Assembly (NCBI GenBank): GCA_020746105.1 | Contig: CM036618.1 | Span: 123,305,280 to 123,369,279 of the forward strand | Source of the DNA: Trogon surrucura | Lineage: Eukaryota; Chordata; Aves; Trogoniformes; Trogonidae | Reading direction: 5' to 3' | Length of the DNA: 64,000 bases | Shown here: in pieces, positions 1 through 13,614 of the stretch | Numbering within the stretch: the stretch's first letter is position 1 | Layout of the letters: each line of letters opens with the position of its first letter | Notes under the pieces: generated by a model | Database searches by the model: none | Told to the model about the DNA's origin: nothing | Seen by the model: only the letters and a program-made list of their open reading frames with translations | Program-made: the position numbers and the translations under genes

Positions 1-3000
1 ACACGCTGCTGCTGATGTCGGGAGATCTGCAAAAAACCAAAGGAGTTAAATAAGCTTCTGTGATGCACTGGTGCAATACGAAGTGTACTCAAACAGGTGA
101 TAAGGCAGGCTGTGATGTGCAGGGTGAACACTTAAACGAACAGCATAAACCACTGGGTGTGAAAGAGCTGCTTTGCGAGGGGCTGCTGCTCTCTAAAGTT
201 GGCTGGAAGTAGCCTGCTTCCACGAGATTCCTCCTCACGGAGCTGTAGTGGGGTAGTGATGTGGCTGTGTTTTCAAGAATTATTTCTTATTTGTCCCAGC
301 AATGACATTTCCATCTCATGACAACTTCCTGGTGTCTGAAATTTCTCTTTATTCTGCCTTGGAATGAAGACAAGTCCACCCAACCCGGTGTCTCTCCCAC
401 ATGCTTTCACAAGAAGCTATGACTTCTGTTTCAAATTGAAAAACTGAAGCTTTTGACCAAAGTCTGTCTTTTTTTCTGAAAGTGACTAGAAAGTGTTCCT
501 ACATGTTAGGCACATTACTGTCAAAAATCTTTCCATGGAACATTTTAACAGAACTGTGTAAATTTATGAAGAAAAGATCTGTCAAAGATATTCTGACCAT
601 CTCCTATAAATATTTCACAAACCATTTTTTTTAACCATCTTATTTGAATTTGCGCTTTCTTCTGGCAGGGTTATGTGTCTGAAATATGTTGTTATTCCTT
701 TGGACAGTTAATGTTTCTGTGTCAAGACTGAAAAGATACTGAATCTTTTCTGTGCCTCTTCTCACCTCCTTCAATCTAAACCTTCCTCTATTGCCACCAA
801 GGAAGTCTCCCCAATGAAACCTGTTTACCTCTATCCGTCACAACTTACTTTCCGTGTGATCTGTACTCCTGCGTCCAATTCAACTGAAATCAGCCAGTGG
901 GTTCAGAAGTTCCTGGTGGGGGGAGAACACACCCACGCCCACAAACACAACACGCTCACATCAGCTTCATTTCCTTTGGAAACCAGCTGAAAACCACAGA
1001 AGTGTAAATTACTGTGCGCGGTGAAAGGCCCTGGCAAAAGAGGCCCCGTGGTCCAGTCTGTGCTCTGAATCACGTTAGCATCAGTGTGGGTGAGCTGCAG
1101 AGACATCAAGGGAGACCAAGTCCAGGTCCCATAGCCTTGGTAGTAAAGCTGTAACCTTGGAAGGTAGGGTTATGACCGAGGTTTTGAGGACTCCTGGATA
1201 AGCAGCCCACAAGTCTTTCGCCTTATTGGCAATTTATGCTGGTTTCAGTGCAAGTTTTGCACAGAGTTAGTGGGAATTACCCTTGCTGACTGCAGAAATT
1301 CTGTTCACACTTAAACAACTGTTCCATACGTGAATCTTTTCTCAATGTGCCTGTCTGTCCTAAACAGAACCAAGGAATAGTTGGTTTTACTGAAGGTGAA
1401 CTTCGAAATCTTCATTACTTAAGTAGGTTTGATATTGGTTTACAGTCAGACAAAAAAAAAAGGAAATTCACAAATGTCCTCCAATAATATTTCCTTTTCA
1501 CTCTCTTCAAGCTGTAGTTGTGTCTCTTTTACAGCCTGTTTCTCTTTGGTGGTCTTAAACCCAGAAGACTCTTTCCAGAGCTCTGCTGCTCACGCCAGAT
1601 GCCTGCAGAGAAAATTGAGGGTGGTAGGAATGGGCTCCAGCCATTATACAACCACAAAAATCTCCTGATGATTCAGAAATTTCGTTTAAACAATAAAGAG
1701 CAGGGTACAGATAACAGAGAAAAGAAGTAAAAAAACCCTAAGATGCAAGGGTGTCTCTCCTTTACATTTCATAGCCTACATCTGTTGTAGCCAAAGATTT
1801 CATTAGTGCAGCTGTTGTCTTGCGCTGTCTATTTTATTTTATGCTTTGTTCTTCTTATGAAAACGTATCACAGTTAATCTGGGCTGACTGTATTAGATGC
1901 CCTGTTCTTAAGATACTTGAATGACTAAGAGGTGATTCTATCACTTTATAGATCAGGCTGTTATCTGTGCAGAGCTTTACTGGATATCTAGCAAAAAAAA
2001 AGCAGTGGTGGTGGCAGGAAGTTAGTTGAGTCAGCAACTGTGAAGAAGAAGGAATAAAATATTGAAACATTTCTCTTTTATATGCTTGGCAATAAAATTG
2101 AGACCAATGGCCAAGCTAGCAACTGCCCATTCTCATTGAGATACAGATCTTGGGGGGTATTCGAGTCACATTTTCCCCCTGTGAGAGTGACACTAATCCA
2201 CTTTTCAACTGAGGAGCCATCTGATTTTGTGACTTCATTAGCGATGGTGTGGCCACAGAACTACAAGAATTGCTCCTCTAGAGCAAGAATCCTTCCCTGA
2301 GCATTCCTGATGCATACAACTTCCTTGCTAATGCCTGTGATCCCGACTTTGTCATTTTTAAATAGTCATGCTAGAAATGGGAGATGGTGTGAACCCGATC
2401 CACAGCTACCATGAGTCAGCAGTTCATTTGATTAAAAGTGTAGGTTTGCTACACAAACTACTGGACTGAAGGTAGCCAGCTCGAAGTTTTCTCTACTTCA
2501 GGCTTTTGTCTTATGCACATCTGTTGACATGCAAGAAAGTCTTCGTGGTGGAAAGGGAAATCAGAACACAGGGAAACTGTAAAAGATTTAAGCCAGTAAC
2601 TGCCTGATGCTGGACAATACTTTCACAGATAGTCTTTGTGAAGGAGGCAGGTGTGATGAAATGCATAATCATATTTTTTAAATTAGGAGAATAACTTTGG
2701 TCTTTCTGGTCTTCTGCCAACTATGTCCCTTTGTTTGATATTCCTGTTTCAGGTGAGGCTATTAGAGCCTCTCTGCCTTTTACAAGAACTCAGCTTAGCA
2801 TGTGTCCCAGTATCAGTTGTGAGCAAGATGTCTTGTGAGTCATTGCCATGACTGTTCACAGCTGGCAACAAATATTTAGACATATAGAGAAACTCTATAA
2901 ACCTGCAAAATTAGCTGTCATCTGACCATGAAGTTTGACTGAAAAATTTAAGTCAAGCACTGGTTAATTGCCTACATCCTTTTTCTGGTTCTAGCCTTGG

Positions 3001-4290
3001 TCTCACTATTCCAGTTGAACTGGTTGGTTGTGATTCTTTGAAAAGACAAGCTGGTGGCTCTTAAAAGGCCTGGAAATGTTTTGCCTATGCAGGAAAAAAA
3101 AGTATTCTGAATCTTAACTTTGAGCTTTGTGTACTGTGATCAAGAATGTTATCACATAATAATTCAGGGAAATTATCTCCACTCAAAGCATCTTCAAGTG
3201 ACCACAGACATGTTCTATCACATTCTTTGGTACATCTTTAACGTGTTAGTGGACTTTTATATCCCATTCCATTTGTGCCTCTCCCTTGGCCTGTCACGAG
3301 ATTTTTTTTGTTTCATCTTATTCTTCAGCTGGCAAACAAGGTTATAAGAACAATATTTTTAAAACTATTTGCTGTTGGGAAGTAAGTATTAATCAATCAA
3401 ATGCTTTACATGTGTAACAACTGTTTTAAAACAAAAATTTATGGGAAAAATCCACACAAAAATAGTGCAGGGCTTTAGTTTATGTTCCTTATTCAGTTGA
3501 AAATACTGTTGAAGTCATTCAGGTTTTTGCTGAAGTGAGAACACAGAATATCAGACTTTGATTCTTTTAAATATGACTTTTTACTGCTTTGGCAGGAACG
3601 TGTCTTACTTTGATATTTAGGCTCTGATGAAACAATATCAACTAGCAGCAGTGTAATTATGGAGAAGAATGAGTGAAATTCTCTACAGGCTTGCCACAGG
3701 CTTTGGAGAAGGCTTATTATTCTTGGGCACAGTAGCAATAACAACTTCTTTACTCAGCTACACCAGTATAAAGCATGAGGTATGTCTACTGCTGTAAATG
3801 GAGGTTGTTCGCATCTACCCTGGGCATTGCATAAAGTTCATATGTCCTTGAGGAACTTACCAGACTCTTTTGCTATCCCAATATATTTTTGGAAAAACAA
3901 TTTGAAAATTACAACTTAAAGTGAGTCTGAGAAATTTTCAGGCAAATAGTCTTCTAGCGGCATTGTATTCAGTAGGCTCTAGGGTGATAGAAAGCAAAGA
4001 GAGCTCATGTCTGCTTTCCTTATCCTTAGAATCTTTATGCTTATAAAAAAAATTAGCTGGAAAAAAACACCGTCATCAATTAAGAAGACAAGGCAGGAAT
4101 TTTTGAGGGAAATACAATTTGGAAAGGCTGATTTTTTTCCAAGCCAGAACAACTTCCAGGATAAAATCAGTTTCTGATTTGCGTACTGAATTTTGACCAA
4201 AACCAATGAGAAGCTACACTTTTGGCATTATTTATATGAATTTTTCTTTTCCAGAGATAAACAACTATTTGAGATGCAAACTCTTGTTAA
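1..4290. other. Unique non-coding sequence, nothing recognisable
   Basis: AT-rich single-copy sequence. Only scattered short ORFs (under 90 codons) with no recognisable protein, a short A-tract near 1450 and another near 1993. I see no repeat-family signature, splice-site pair, CpG cluster or RNA gene. Most likely intron or intergenic DNA. Confidence 0.6.
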
Positions 4291-4293
4291 AAC

Positions 4294-4323
4294 AAAAGGT
4301 TAAAAGGTTAAAAGATTAAAAGG
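4294..4323. repeat. Short 8-bp tandem repeat (AAAAGGTT)n
   Basis: Almost four copies of an octamer: AAAAGGTT, AAAAGGTT, AAAAGATT, then a partial AAAAGG. It marks the left edge of a more GC-rich block. Confidence 0.9.
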
Positions 4324-4514
4324 AGAAGCAACACAGAAAGCTTTGAGAGATGGTTCAACAAGCAGTGGCCCTGATGTAACACATAGTGATGCTGCCAGCA
4401 GCCTAGCACAAGTGTTAGCAACTGGATTACTGAGTTTTTTAAAGATGGGAGCTACCAGGAGAAGAGGTCATGAGCAGGACCAACCACCCCCTAGAACATC
4501 TCCTCATCTTTTCT

Positions 4515-5204
4515 CTAGTCTGCGTGAAATTGTGCCCTCCTGTTCAGGATGGCCATACCGAGCTGACGTGACCTAACCGAAGAGATGCTCTGACTGTGAT
4601 GCCGGGAAACAGACAGATTCCTGGGGAAGGTGGTTGCACAGAATGACCTGCTGCCTCTGGCTGTGGTTGAAGCTGAAGTGTCATAGTGTGGGGTGTGAGT
4701 TGCAGAGCTCTTGCTTGTGCAGCAATCTGCTCGTGCAGTCTTGGCATGGCTCGGGGCTTTAGCACTGAAGCACCATGTTGAGACGATGACTGGCTCCTGG
4801 GGAACTATGCGACGGCTGTGGCAGCATCTGAATTGCCTCGAGGAAAAGTCACAGGAATCTTGAGAGCGGGTGAGAAGATTTTTCATTTGCACTGTCATTG
4901 CCTTTGGTTGTGGCAGCCTCTCTGGGGCCTGAGAGCCTCGTACCTTCTGTGCTAGTGGCAGCAGAAGCCTTGTGGCTGCTTGACCAGCTGCTCCTTCTGC
5001 CAGCCTCTCCCTGGGCTGAGGCAGGGAAAGCCAGCAGGGACTAGCAAGGAGCAGATGCAGCCCAGAGCTGGGTCTAGGAGTGGAAAGGCTGTGAGGAAAC
5101 AATCCACCAGGAGTCCAGGATCTGGTTTTGTGCATTGGTATAGATGTGGGGGCATCCATTGCAAATAACCTCTGCAACGAGTGCTGTTCTGAACATTGAG
5201 CCAT
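4515..5204 (-). other. Longest ORF in the window (229 codons), unrecognised, probably not a gene
   Basis: An uninterrupted minus-strand ORF starting with Met, in a block visibly richer in G+C than its surroundings. The predicted protein is rich in Ser, Arg, Pro and Gln, has no signal peptide, no clear membrane segment and no domain I recognise. Shorter ORFs overlap it in another minus frame (4544-4765, 4952-5236) and on the plus strand (4343-4576, 4980-5168), which is typical of a GC-rich stretch with few stop codons rather than of a real gene. No TATA box, CpG island, good splice sites or nearby poly(A) signal was seen. Alternatives are a lineage-specific gene, a decayed retroelement or an exon of a long non-coding RNA; none can be favoured from sequence alone. 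Confidence 0.12.
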
Positions 5205-5240
5205 GCCCCTATGCCTGTGGTGGAGCTAAAAAACATGAGC

Positions 5241-8200
5241 TGAATATTATTCTTTTAGAAAGATCTTAGAGGGATAGTTTAGTTGTTGGTGGTAATAATT
5301 TAAGAATTCAGAGACAATTGCTGGCAGAAGGAGAAATGGATGCAGCCTGAAGCATTAGAAATTTCTTGAGGAGAAAACTCACTTTTAGTGATCTTGAGAC
5401 TGAAGTAAAATCTGCTGGGTAGTACGGGATTGCAGGTGCTACATGTAAATAGGATAATTATCTGTAGCCTCTGAAAAAGACCAATAAGACAAACTCTCTG
5501 GTATTAGAAATAGGTTTGCAATTTTAGTGTAATTGTTAGGGTAATATTAATAATAATTGAAATACCTGATCAGAGGAGCTGATTGCTTACCTTCTCAGAG
5601 AGGAAGGCAGAGATTGATTTAGATAGGTAGGAAAGGGTAGCATCATAGTGGCTGTACACAAACTGAAGAACCCATTGCGTCTTATGAGGAATACAAAGCC
5701 CCAGCAAGCTGTGTCTAGCAAGTACCATGATCTACTCGTACAGCATTTTGTCTACTAATAAGTAAGGACTGATATCAGTATGTTGATATATTTCAGGAAT
5801 CCCAAAAGATGGGACCGAAGGAGAACTGGAAGAAATATAACAGTACAATCACTCATAGATGTTTATATGAGTTTAATAAGTTGTTGCAGGAATTTTCCAG
5901 AGACTCGCAGTAAATGTGTTGCTGCTTAGCAGAGGATAAGCTGTGCTGAGGAACAACAGCACTGGCAGAAATAATGCTGAAAATATATCAGTATTAGAGA
6001 AGGAGATGTGAAGAAAGCAAAGGAATTAATGCTCTAACATATTTTTTTGTTTCCTGGAGATGAGAAATAATGTGTTTGGGCTACTGCATTGGAAGGGAAG
6101 GTGGAATCATAGCAACTGAATACAATGAAGCCTTGGAATACAGTAGTACTGTGAGGGTATTTCTTGTGTAGGATAGTGTCCCATGTTTCTTCCAGAGCTT
6201 CAACCTTATTCGAGCCCTCATGTCAGCTTGTGGGGAAGGAGATAGGAAATTTCTTAAGACTTTTTTGAACAGTTTAAGCCCCCTAGAGGCTCTCTACCCT
6301 AGACAAGGATTTAATCTCTCATGTGATGCATTGCCTGGAAGGTAGGGGTAGTTGTGTCACACCCTTCTAGCGATTTCAGAGAATGACAGGCTGGGATATG
6401 CATCCAGATACTGGCTAAAGCTGAATGGGGCAATTCCCAGAAAGAAAGAAGACATCCGTGTTTCATTTGGGAAAAAAATACACAACCTCCTGTTCCTGCC
6501 CCTCTGAATACTGTCTACATTGGAAACCTTCTAGTAAAATGACCAAGATCAAAACATCTGAGAACTTCTCACAAGCCTGATCATCTTCCTAGATGTAGAG
6601 CTGAACTTCTGTCTTGGTCAAGAGGGTCCATAACATGGGATGCCAGTCTGGATGCCATCGGCTGTATTTGTACAACAGGTACAAGGGAAAATAAACTCAT
6701 GAAATGCTAAATGGATCTGGCAGCATCTGCTACAAGGCTGCAAAATTAAGGGTGAGGCTTCTTGTGAAGCATGAGATGCTGTTCGTCGGTGGGATGGGAT
6801 CATGTTTTCATGGGATTGTGTGAAATATGTCCTGTATTTTTAATGTGAAATCTTCATCTTGGAGCTATTTAGGTCACCAGGAATATTTAGAAAAAATAGT
6901 GAAATGTAATCAGTGTCACTTGTTACCCTAGTAGATCGTCCTGTTATAGTGCTTGTTCCATGGAAATGACCTGGACATCTGAGATCGAAAAATAAACACT
7001 CAGTAGCCTTCTGCCTTGGAAAATGGCTGGTTTGAATCAGTGTACGCACACACTTGAAATAAGTAGGAGACGATGTAACTACTTTCGCTTTGGAAAAACT
7101 CACTCGTCTTCTCACCAGCCGTGGGCAGGACACTTGCTGAGCAAAAATGAAATTAAATCTATTCAAAATTTCCATGTTGTCCAGACTCAAATTACCAGGG
7201 AGGGATAATCTTTATAGGGGAGATGAAAAATAAGTGATTAATGGGAACCTGGAAGTTATTTATTTGGAAGGCTATAAGCCTAGCCCAGATTGTGATAGGA
7301 AGCAAGGGGCATGCGAGTGGGTGTATGAAGAAAATAATCTTTTGCAAAATAGTCCAGGGACGTGTACCAGAAACCAAAAGCTAATTGCGAAGTTGCATCA
7401 GTCACTAGTAGCAACTCAGTTTCCAGGCTGGATGCTGGAAGGGTCTGGGTTCCTGGTTCTTAGTGATGATCACAAAGTATCTTGATACCAGGATTTCTTG
7501 TGAATTACGTAGAAGCAGCAGAGCCTTTGCGTGTGGGTGGTGGCCATGTGCAAGAACAGAGGCCAAGATGAGATGACATTATTTTGGGAATGCCGAAATC
7601 AGATACATCTAGTGCTGCTCTGCCAGAAGACTGCCAGAAGTAGGCCTCTTGGCCTAAGGACAGATCCAGCAGCTGTGCTGAGGCCTTGCCCTTTGAAAGA
7701 GATGTCTGGGATATAAATGTAAAGGGGGAGGGATTAAGAAGAACAGTCATGCTCTCCATGGTATCACTGTGTTATCCACAATATTACGGAGTGGTGCCAG
7801 GCTTTGCTCCTCCCATACTTAAATCCTGTTTTCCAAGTGGAACCTTGTCTTCTCCTTGAGGCTCCATGGAGAAACTGAGGTCCTACCTCTAGTGAGGAGA
7901 AGATAGTCAGCTCACTAAAATTGGAAGATCTCTTTAGTTAGGGGAAACTGAGTAAGAAAGACCCTTTCTGAATGTCCAGTTTTGGCCATGCCTGTGTTTT
8001 TTCTAGACCTTTTCTCTATGCTCCATGTATAAATAGAAATGGTCGTTTTCTCAACTGGAGGCGATGCTGATCAGGTGGCAAGTTAATGTGCTGGAGAAGG
8101 TGAATTTGAGCGCAGTGGTTTCTGGAGCTGAGCCACAAAAAAAAATCAAGTCATTTTTGGTATCCTTTTGCTCTTTTGGTTTTTTATGCAGACGAATTGC

Positions 8201-11200
8201 ATATTCTGATTGCAGGCTTCTGCCAAACCATCAGAGTGTAGCCTATGCACAAGACAAGGTGGAGATGGCCTTGACAAATACACAGTCTGCTGCGTATGGA
8301 CTCTGTGAATGGTTCTTGTTCACTGAGTTCTGCCTCACGTAGAGTTCCAATGAAAAAGCATCTGGTTATTTCCTCTGGGGATGTGCAGTATGAACTGACC
8401 AAACCTTACCTGTGCTGCCCATTTGTACGGTCATTTTTTTAACAAAGGAAGCCTTTATACAGTGTGTTATAGGTCATTCAGGAAGAAAATCTGTGAGAAA
8501 TATGTGGTGGCTACTCATGATGTTCAGGGCAGACAAGCAGCTTCTGCAACTATTAGTAAATAACTTAAAAAGCGTACTGTCGGTAGTAAAATAAATGGAC
8601 TAATTACAAAGGCTGTGACCTGCTTGTGTAGGAGTCACTTGGAGCCTTTGAAATCTGTTGGCAGAATTCAGCCTGCCACTATGGGAGCTGAACAGCTATT
8701 AGAGAATCTAATGGAAACAGAGGAGTTTCTTTAGTGTTGTCATAGTCAGCAGTAGCGGAACTGGCTTTATCAGGGAGAAGGCTGCATGCGGGTACATGGC
8801 GAGCGCCCCGCTGGTGCCACCTTTACCACTTTTGCCTCTTCTCTAGTTGGCCCTCTAGAGCTGTCTGGCAGAAGTCCTGGAGGTGCTTTGTGGCAGTGTC
8901 TGGTAGGAGGAAACCCTAGCATAACTCTTCTTAGACAAGACTTTATCTTTCATGACAGGTGACAGAAGCAGCTCAGCAACTTTCTTCCGAGTTTCCATCT
9001 TGAAGACATCCTGACAAGCTGAGATGATGTTTGTTTCAGTTCCAAATCTGATTGGAAAAGCAATCTAATGGAGGTTTTTTGTGGGTTGAAAAGCTCAGAG
9101 GAGTTTTCATGAGAAATAGTTGTTTGGAGAACTGTGGTTTCAGGGCTGTTAACATTTTATTTTGCTTAGTTTTGATCTTCATTTGGGCGATGTGTCTTTC
9201 CATGTCAGTTATTTCCACCTTTGACCTAATGTCTGGACAAAAGTGTTGTTGGTGTGCAATTTTATTATCACGAGCACTACACAAACCAAGACTTGCTACT
9301 TTATTGGCAGTATGAAGCTTTTCTTAAACACGTGAAATGAAACTAGACTGGTAGCCATTTGATTTTTATTTGTGACGTATTAAAACTAATACAATTCCTA
9401 CTGTAGCTTTGAATTTGAACAATAAGTCAGCAAAGACAATTCCCACTGAATATTTCTCCCTCAGAAAAATGTATTTACTTAGGACAGAAATAAGTCTCTG
9501 CATCTGTTTTGTGATGTTGTCCCATGGGATCCATAGTTCCAAGCCTCTCCTGTTTTATTCTCTGCCCCAGGACTTGGATGGATCTGCTCTGCTACTGCAG
9601 TTTTATGAGTGATGAAGACTGGCAAAAAAAAGCAGGTTTTATGGATGCTCTAAGACAACCCAAACTACTCACCCTCAGCCATAGAAGGGATTCATTTACT
9701 TACTGAGATAATGCTGACACCCAAAAAAGAATTTTTATGTGTTTATTTTTTCCTGATGAGAATTTCATTGCAATCAGTTCTTTCCTGGGGAAAAATAAGA
9801 CTGCAATTACTGCTAATTTTTCAATGGGAAAATTAATTAATTTGATTTATTTTTTTAAAAAACTTTTTTATTATTGGGATTGCAGTCACTCTTACAGGTC
9901 CCATCTTTGGGACTCATTTCCCTGGGCACTATACATCCTCTCAGTAAGAACCAAATGAAAAAGCCAAGTTTGGGAGTAACTGAACACAGAGGCCTTTTAC
10001 CTTCCCTTCCTGAAAGGAATATGTAAGAGCAGGATTCAGGGTTATTACAGAGACAGCAGAAACTGAGACATTTGCCCCATGTGTTCTATGATCTTAGGGA
10101 AACTGGTGCCAAGGTAGGGCACTCTCTTTGCTTCCCTCACAGTGAGGAACTTCACAGTGCTGAAATTCTTCAGAAAAGGAAACAGCAGGGTCTGGTCAAG
10201 TGATTGACCAGTTTTCTTCCTGGGTTACTTGTGTCAGGGACAAACTGATGTTAAGAACTGGGAAAGGATGCTGTAACGTGCCTGAAGGGGAAGGGTGAAA
10301 ATATGTTTGTAGGTTTAGGAAATAACACTAAAACCTCAACATGCTAAGCTACACTTCATCAAGCCTCAAAATCTTACAGAGCTTACCTCTTGCTCATCAT
10401 TACTCAATATCACATGATACCTGCCTGGTTTTCTGTATGGAGATGATGAAATTGTTGGTACTGGACAAGGTGCTGGAGCTAACATGCCTCCTTCTTTTGA
10501 GCTTCCTTTATTCTAGTATGTTTGCAGTCTTGGCTCGGGAATCAACCTATTTAGAAAGTGGATATGTAGGTTTGAAATGTGATTGGGTGATATTGCTAAT
10601 TTCATGTGTGCTTGAAGAGGAAGAGGGAGATAACTGGCTGCTCTGTTATGTCTTGGATCATTGGAGCTGAATTTGCTTTGAGTTCTGACTAAAATAGCTC
10701 GGACTCGGTTTCCCAATATGCTAAGAAAACATCAAAATACCTCTGTTGAAACCAGTATTTCAGAACACTCCAATGAGGGCCACCTATGGGTAACCAGTTT
10801 TGAGTACATAAGGTGCAAGCAATTTCTGATGTAAGATAAGTCTTTGGTGAAACTTAAAGATCACAATACTCCTTATTCTGCACTGTTATCAAATTCTTCT
10901 CAGTTGTGGTTTCTGTGGAAGGCTGTTTTTCTCCATCTGCTGCTCCAAGAAGTTACTATTTTCATTCAGCCTAAGAAAATAAACTCAATAGAAGAATATA
11001 TAAACATTTGCTTCAAGCTACTTCCATAGCCTCCAATCCAATATGCACAGAAATCTTTCTAGTGACTGCAGTTTGATTGTTTCCATTCACTCCTACAGTG
11101 AATGACAGTTCTTTTTTTCTTTTTTTTTTTTTTAAAAAGGAAGGCTTTGGCAAAAAATAACATTTGGTATTTGTAAAATGAGCCAAAGTGTAGCTGATTA

Positions 11201-13569
11201 CTGTTGGGTTATACAGTTCTCTTGTGTGTTTCACTTTTAGTAGTTCACATGTGTTCAGAAACATTGATCTGCATTGAGTCCAGTTTGATCTTTAGCTCCA
11301 GATGCTTGTTACTTACATACCTATGTAAATTCTTCACAAGAATTATTTAACCTACTTTATTCCTAGCAAATTATTGCTTTCTCTGACTGTATCAGGCACT
11401 TGCTCTTTCGCAAGTGCATATGTAGAGGCATCTGAACAAAACCATACAATAAAAGCAATCCTGAATAGTCCTGCTTGAACTTGCTGGGTTCAGAGGGCAG
11501 AATTCTTCCCCCACTGACACTGCGTAAGCCAGGTCGACGTAGTGTGATACTGATTTTGACTGAGTGTAATAAAAAGCCAGCTTAGACTCCTCAGTTGTGA
11601 GAGGAGTGGCTTTACAGGTCGTGGTCATATTTTGGTTTACTTGTGACACGAGTTCATAACCATACACCAATGTGTAACTTAACACTGCTGAATTTCTATG
11701 ACGAAAATGTGCAATTGTTTGGACATGATATCAAGAGAAACAGACTGCACTAGGAATTGAGTTATCTGGAATATCAACAGACTCACTAATCCTCTGTTTC
11801 AGCATAAACAAGTCCCATGTGTCACTGTGGGTTGAGATATTTCAGCCTCTTATTTTGTGCTCTTAAGCCGGAGCTGGAGCAGGGCTGTGTGCTCCGACTT
11901 GCCACGTTCTGTGGGCAGGGTGTCACCAAACTGACCCTTGGAGTGCCAAGCTCTTTCAGTTACAGTTGTTAAGTAAGATTGTCAGTTCAGCAAAGTCCCA
12001 AGGAGCTACAAATTACAGCACATGTAGGACACATTAGACAACTGATTTCTCTTCTTGCTTTCACATTCATCTCTTAGGACTGTTTCTCTACATGTCAAAT
12101 GTTTTGATTTGAATCTCCTTCTCTACCAGTCAAACTGAGTCTATACAAACTCCGTGTCTGGGCAGGTTGTCTCTTGATTTGTCATGCAGCAAGTCCCTTT
12201 CCTCTAGCCAAACTCAGATCGTATATCAGTCGTAGGAAGTTAAATAAAGTATGAGGTTGAGCCACAAAACCAATTTCCAAGACAGAAAATCAAAAATAGA
12301 GATGTTGCAGAGTGGGATGCCAAAGTATCGTTGCCATCTGGGAAGAGGCCATTGGGTAAATTAAATAGAATTTATCTGTCGAGATGTAACAAATGGCAAG
12401 TGTGTTGCAAAGTCTGCAAAAGTCTCTGTAGTCCTTGACTAGGGTCAGTGGTAGACTGGACTTTGAGCAGCTGTTTGATATCCTAAATATTTATAGAAAA
12501 GGTAACATTATTATTTCCCAGTGACCTTTGCTCAACTGTTGCTTTTTACTTGTGCTAATTGCCACCCCTCACATATGAGTTAGTTGTGTAGAATGAAAGC
12601 ACTAACACACAGGAAACTGAAAGTGTCTGGTGTACATGTTTCCCCTTGCCCTCTGTGCCTCACATGTAGAAGAAAACAGCATTTTAACTCCCACATTACC
12701 TTCTGGTAGTGAGCTATTGCTGATTCCTGACGCTTGGCCCACTGTCCACATGATGTGAGGTATATTCACTGCAATGTCCCAGTATCCAGAGAAGCAGTCA
12801 AACCAAAACAGTCATCAATTCAAGAGGAAGTTTCACTGCTTTTATTTTGTCTCCTGACAGAATTGTAAAATGCTATATTTCATTGCTTAGCCTAGGGCGT
12901 TAGGGGTAACAATCTCTTTCAGAACATGTTTTTTTAACAAGGTGTGATCTAAGGAAGATGATCCCTTGGTACAAACTATCATCCTTTCACCAGTTTTGCT
13001 AGTGAGAGAGTAATTTGTGTGAAGTGAGGATCGTGCTTACAGCCTGTATCCTCAAAGATCATACGCAAGCGTATGCCAAACCACCTGAGCCTTTTGCACT
13101 CCTATTCAGTGCAGAGGTACAACCACTGCAGCGTGCTTAGGCTGCTGTAAGAGGACGTTACATTCAGAGATGTGGATATACCTGAGCAGATGCAGATGCA
13201 TTTGTGGATTGAGCAAAATATCCCAAGACTACTGAGCAAGGGAAGACTGTAGAAGTCTGTCTGTTGGACTGTCAGCTTATAAAAGAAATAGCTGAAGATT
13301 TGGTTCAGTTACATGTCCTTGCCAAGGGGAAAATGGACCTGAATATTACATCATGCTGAGATTCCCTTCCTCCTTCTTCTTCCACCTGGAGCCTAGCAGT
13401 GGGTGTTATAAAAATGTTGTGCCAGCTCGGCTCTGAAGCATTGAGTATGTGAAGTCCTTTGCTATCTCTTCTAGCTGAAAAAGACCCAGTACATCTGAGA
13501 GGGACGGGGAAGGGTGTTATTTCGCACTGTGAAGAGCACAGGTCTCAGCAGTATTGTTTTATTCATCAG
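5241..13569. other. Unique non-coding sequence with a few simple tracts
   Basis: No recognisable coding exon or retroelement. Features visible are an AT-rich stretch around 9820-9880, a poly-T tract with A-tract around 11110-11140, and a small perfect inverted repeat CATACGC-AA-GCGTATG at 13060-13075. Part of 11480-11580 vaguely resembles ancient amniote palindromic repeats but is too decayed to call. Confidence 0.55.
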
Positions 13570-13614
13570 ATGAAGCCCAGAGTAAGATGGGCACCAAGTT
13601 AAAGGAAACGACGG
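13570..13614 (+). other. Weak candidate internal exon (45 nt)
   Basis: An acceptor-like T-rich stretch ending TTCATCAG precedes 45 nt that are followed by GTATGTAAG. Only the third frame is open, giving 14 complete residues beginning EAQSKMG. The length is a multiple of three. The acceptor is short and the donor is GTATGT rather than GTAAGT, so a chance match is likely. Confidence 0.13.

Noticed and set aside
5590..5612. Minus-strand pyrimidine tract, AG and GTAAGC in close sequence
   Set aside because: They would define an exon of only 3 nt, below anything I could defend.
11480..11580. Resemblance to an ancient amniote repeat (AGAATTC..CCCACTGAC)
   Set aside because: Too diverged to assign with confidence.
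13060..13075. Perfect inverted repeat CATACGC-AA-GCGTATG
   Set aside because: Only 7-bp arms; short palindromes of this size are expected by chance in 64 kb.
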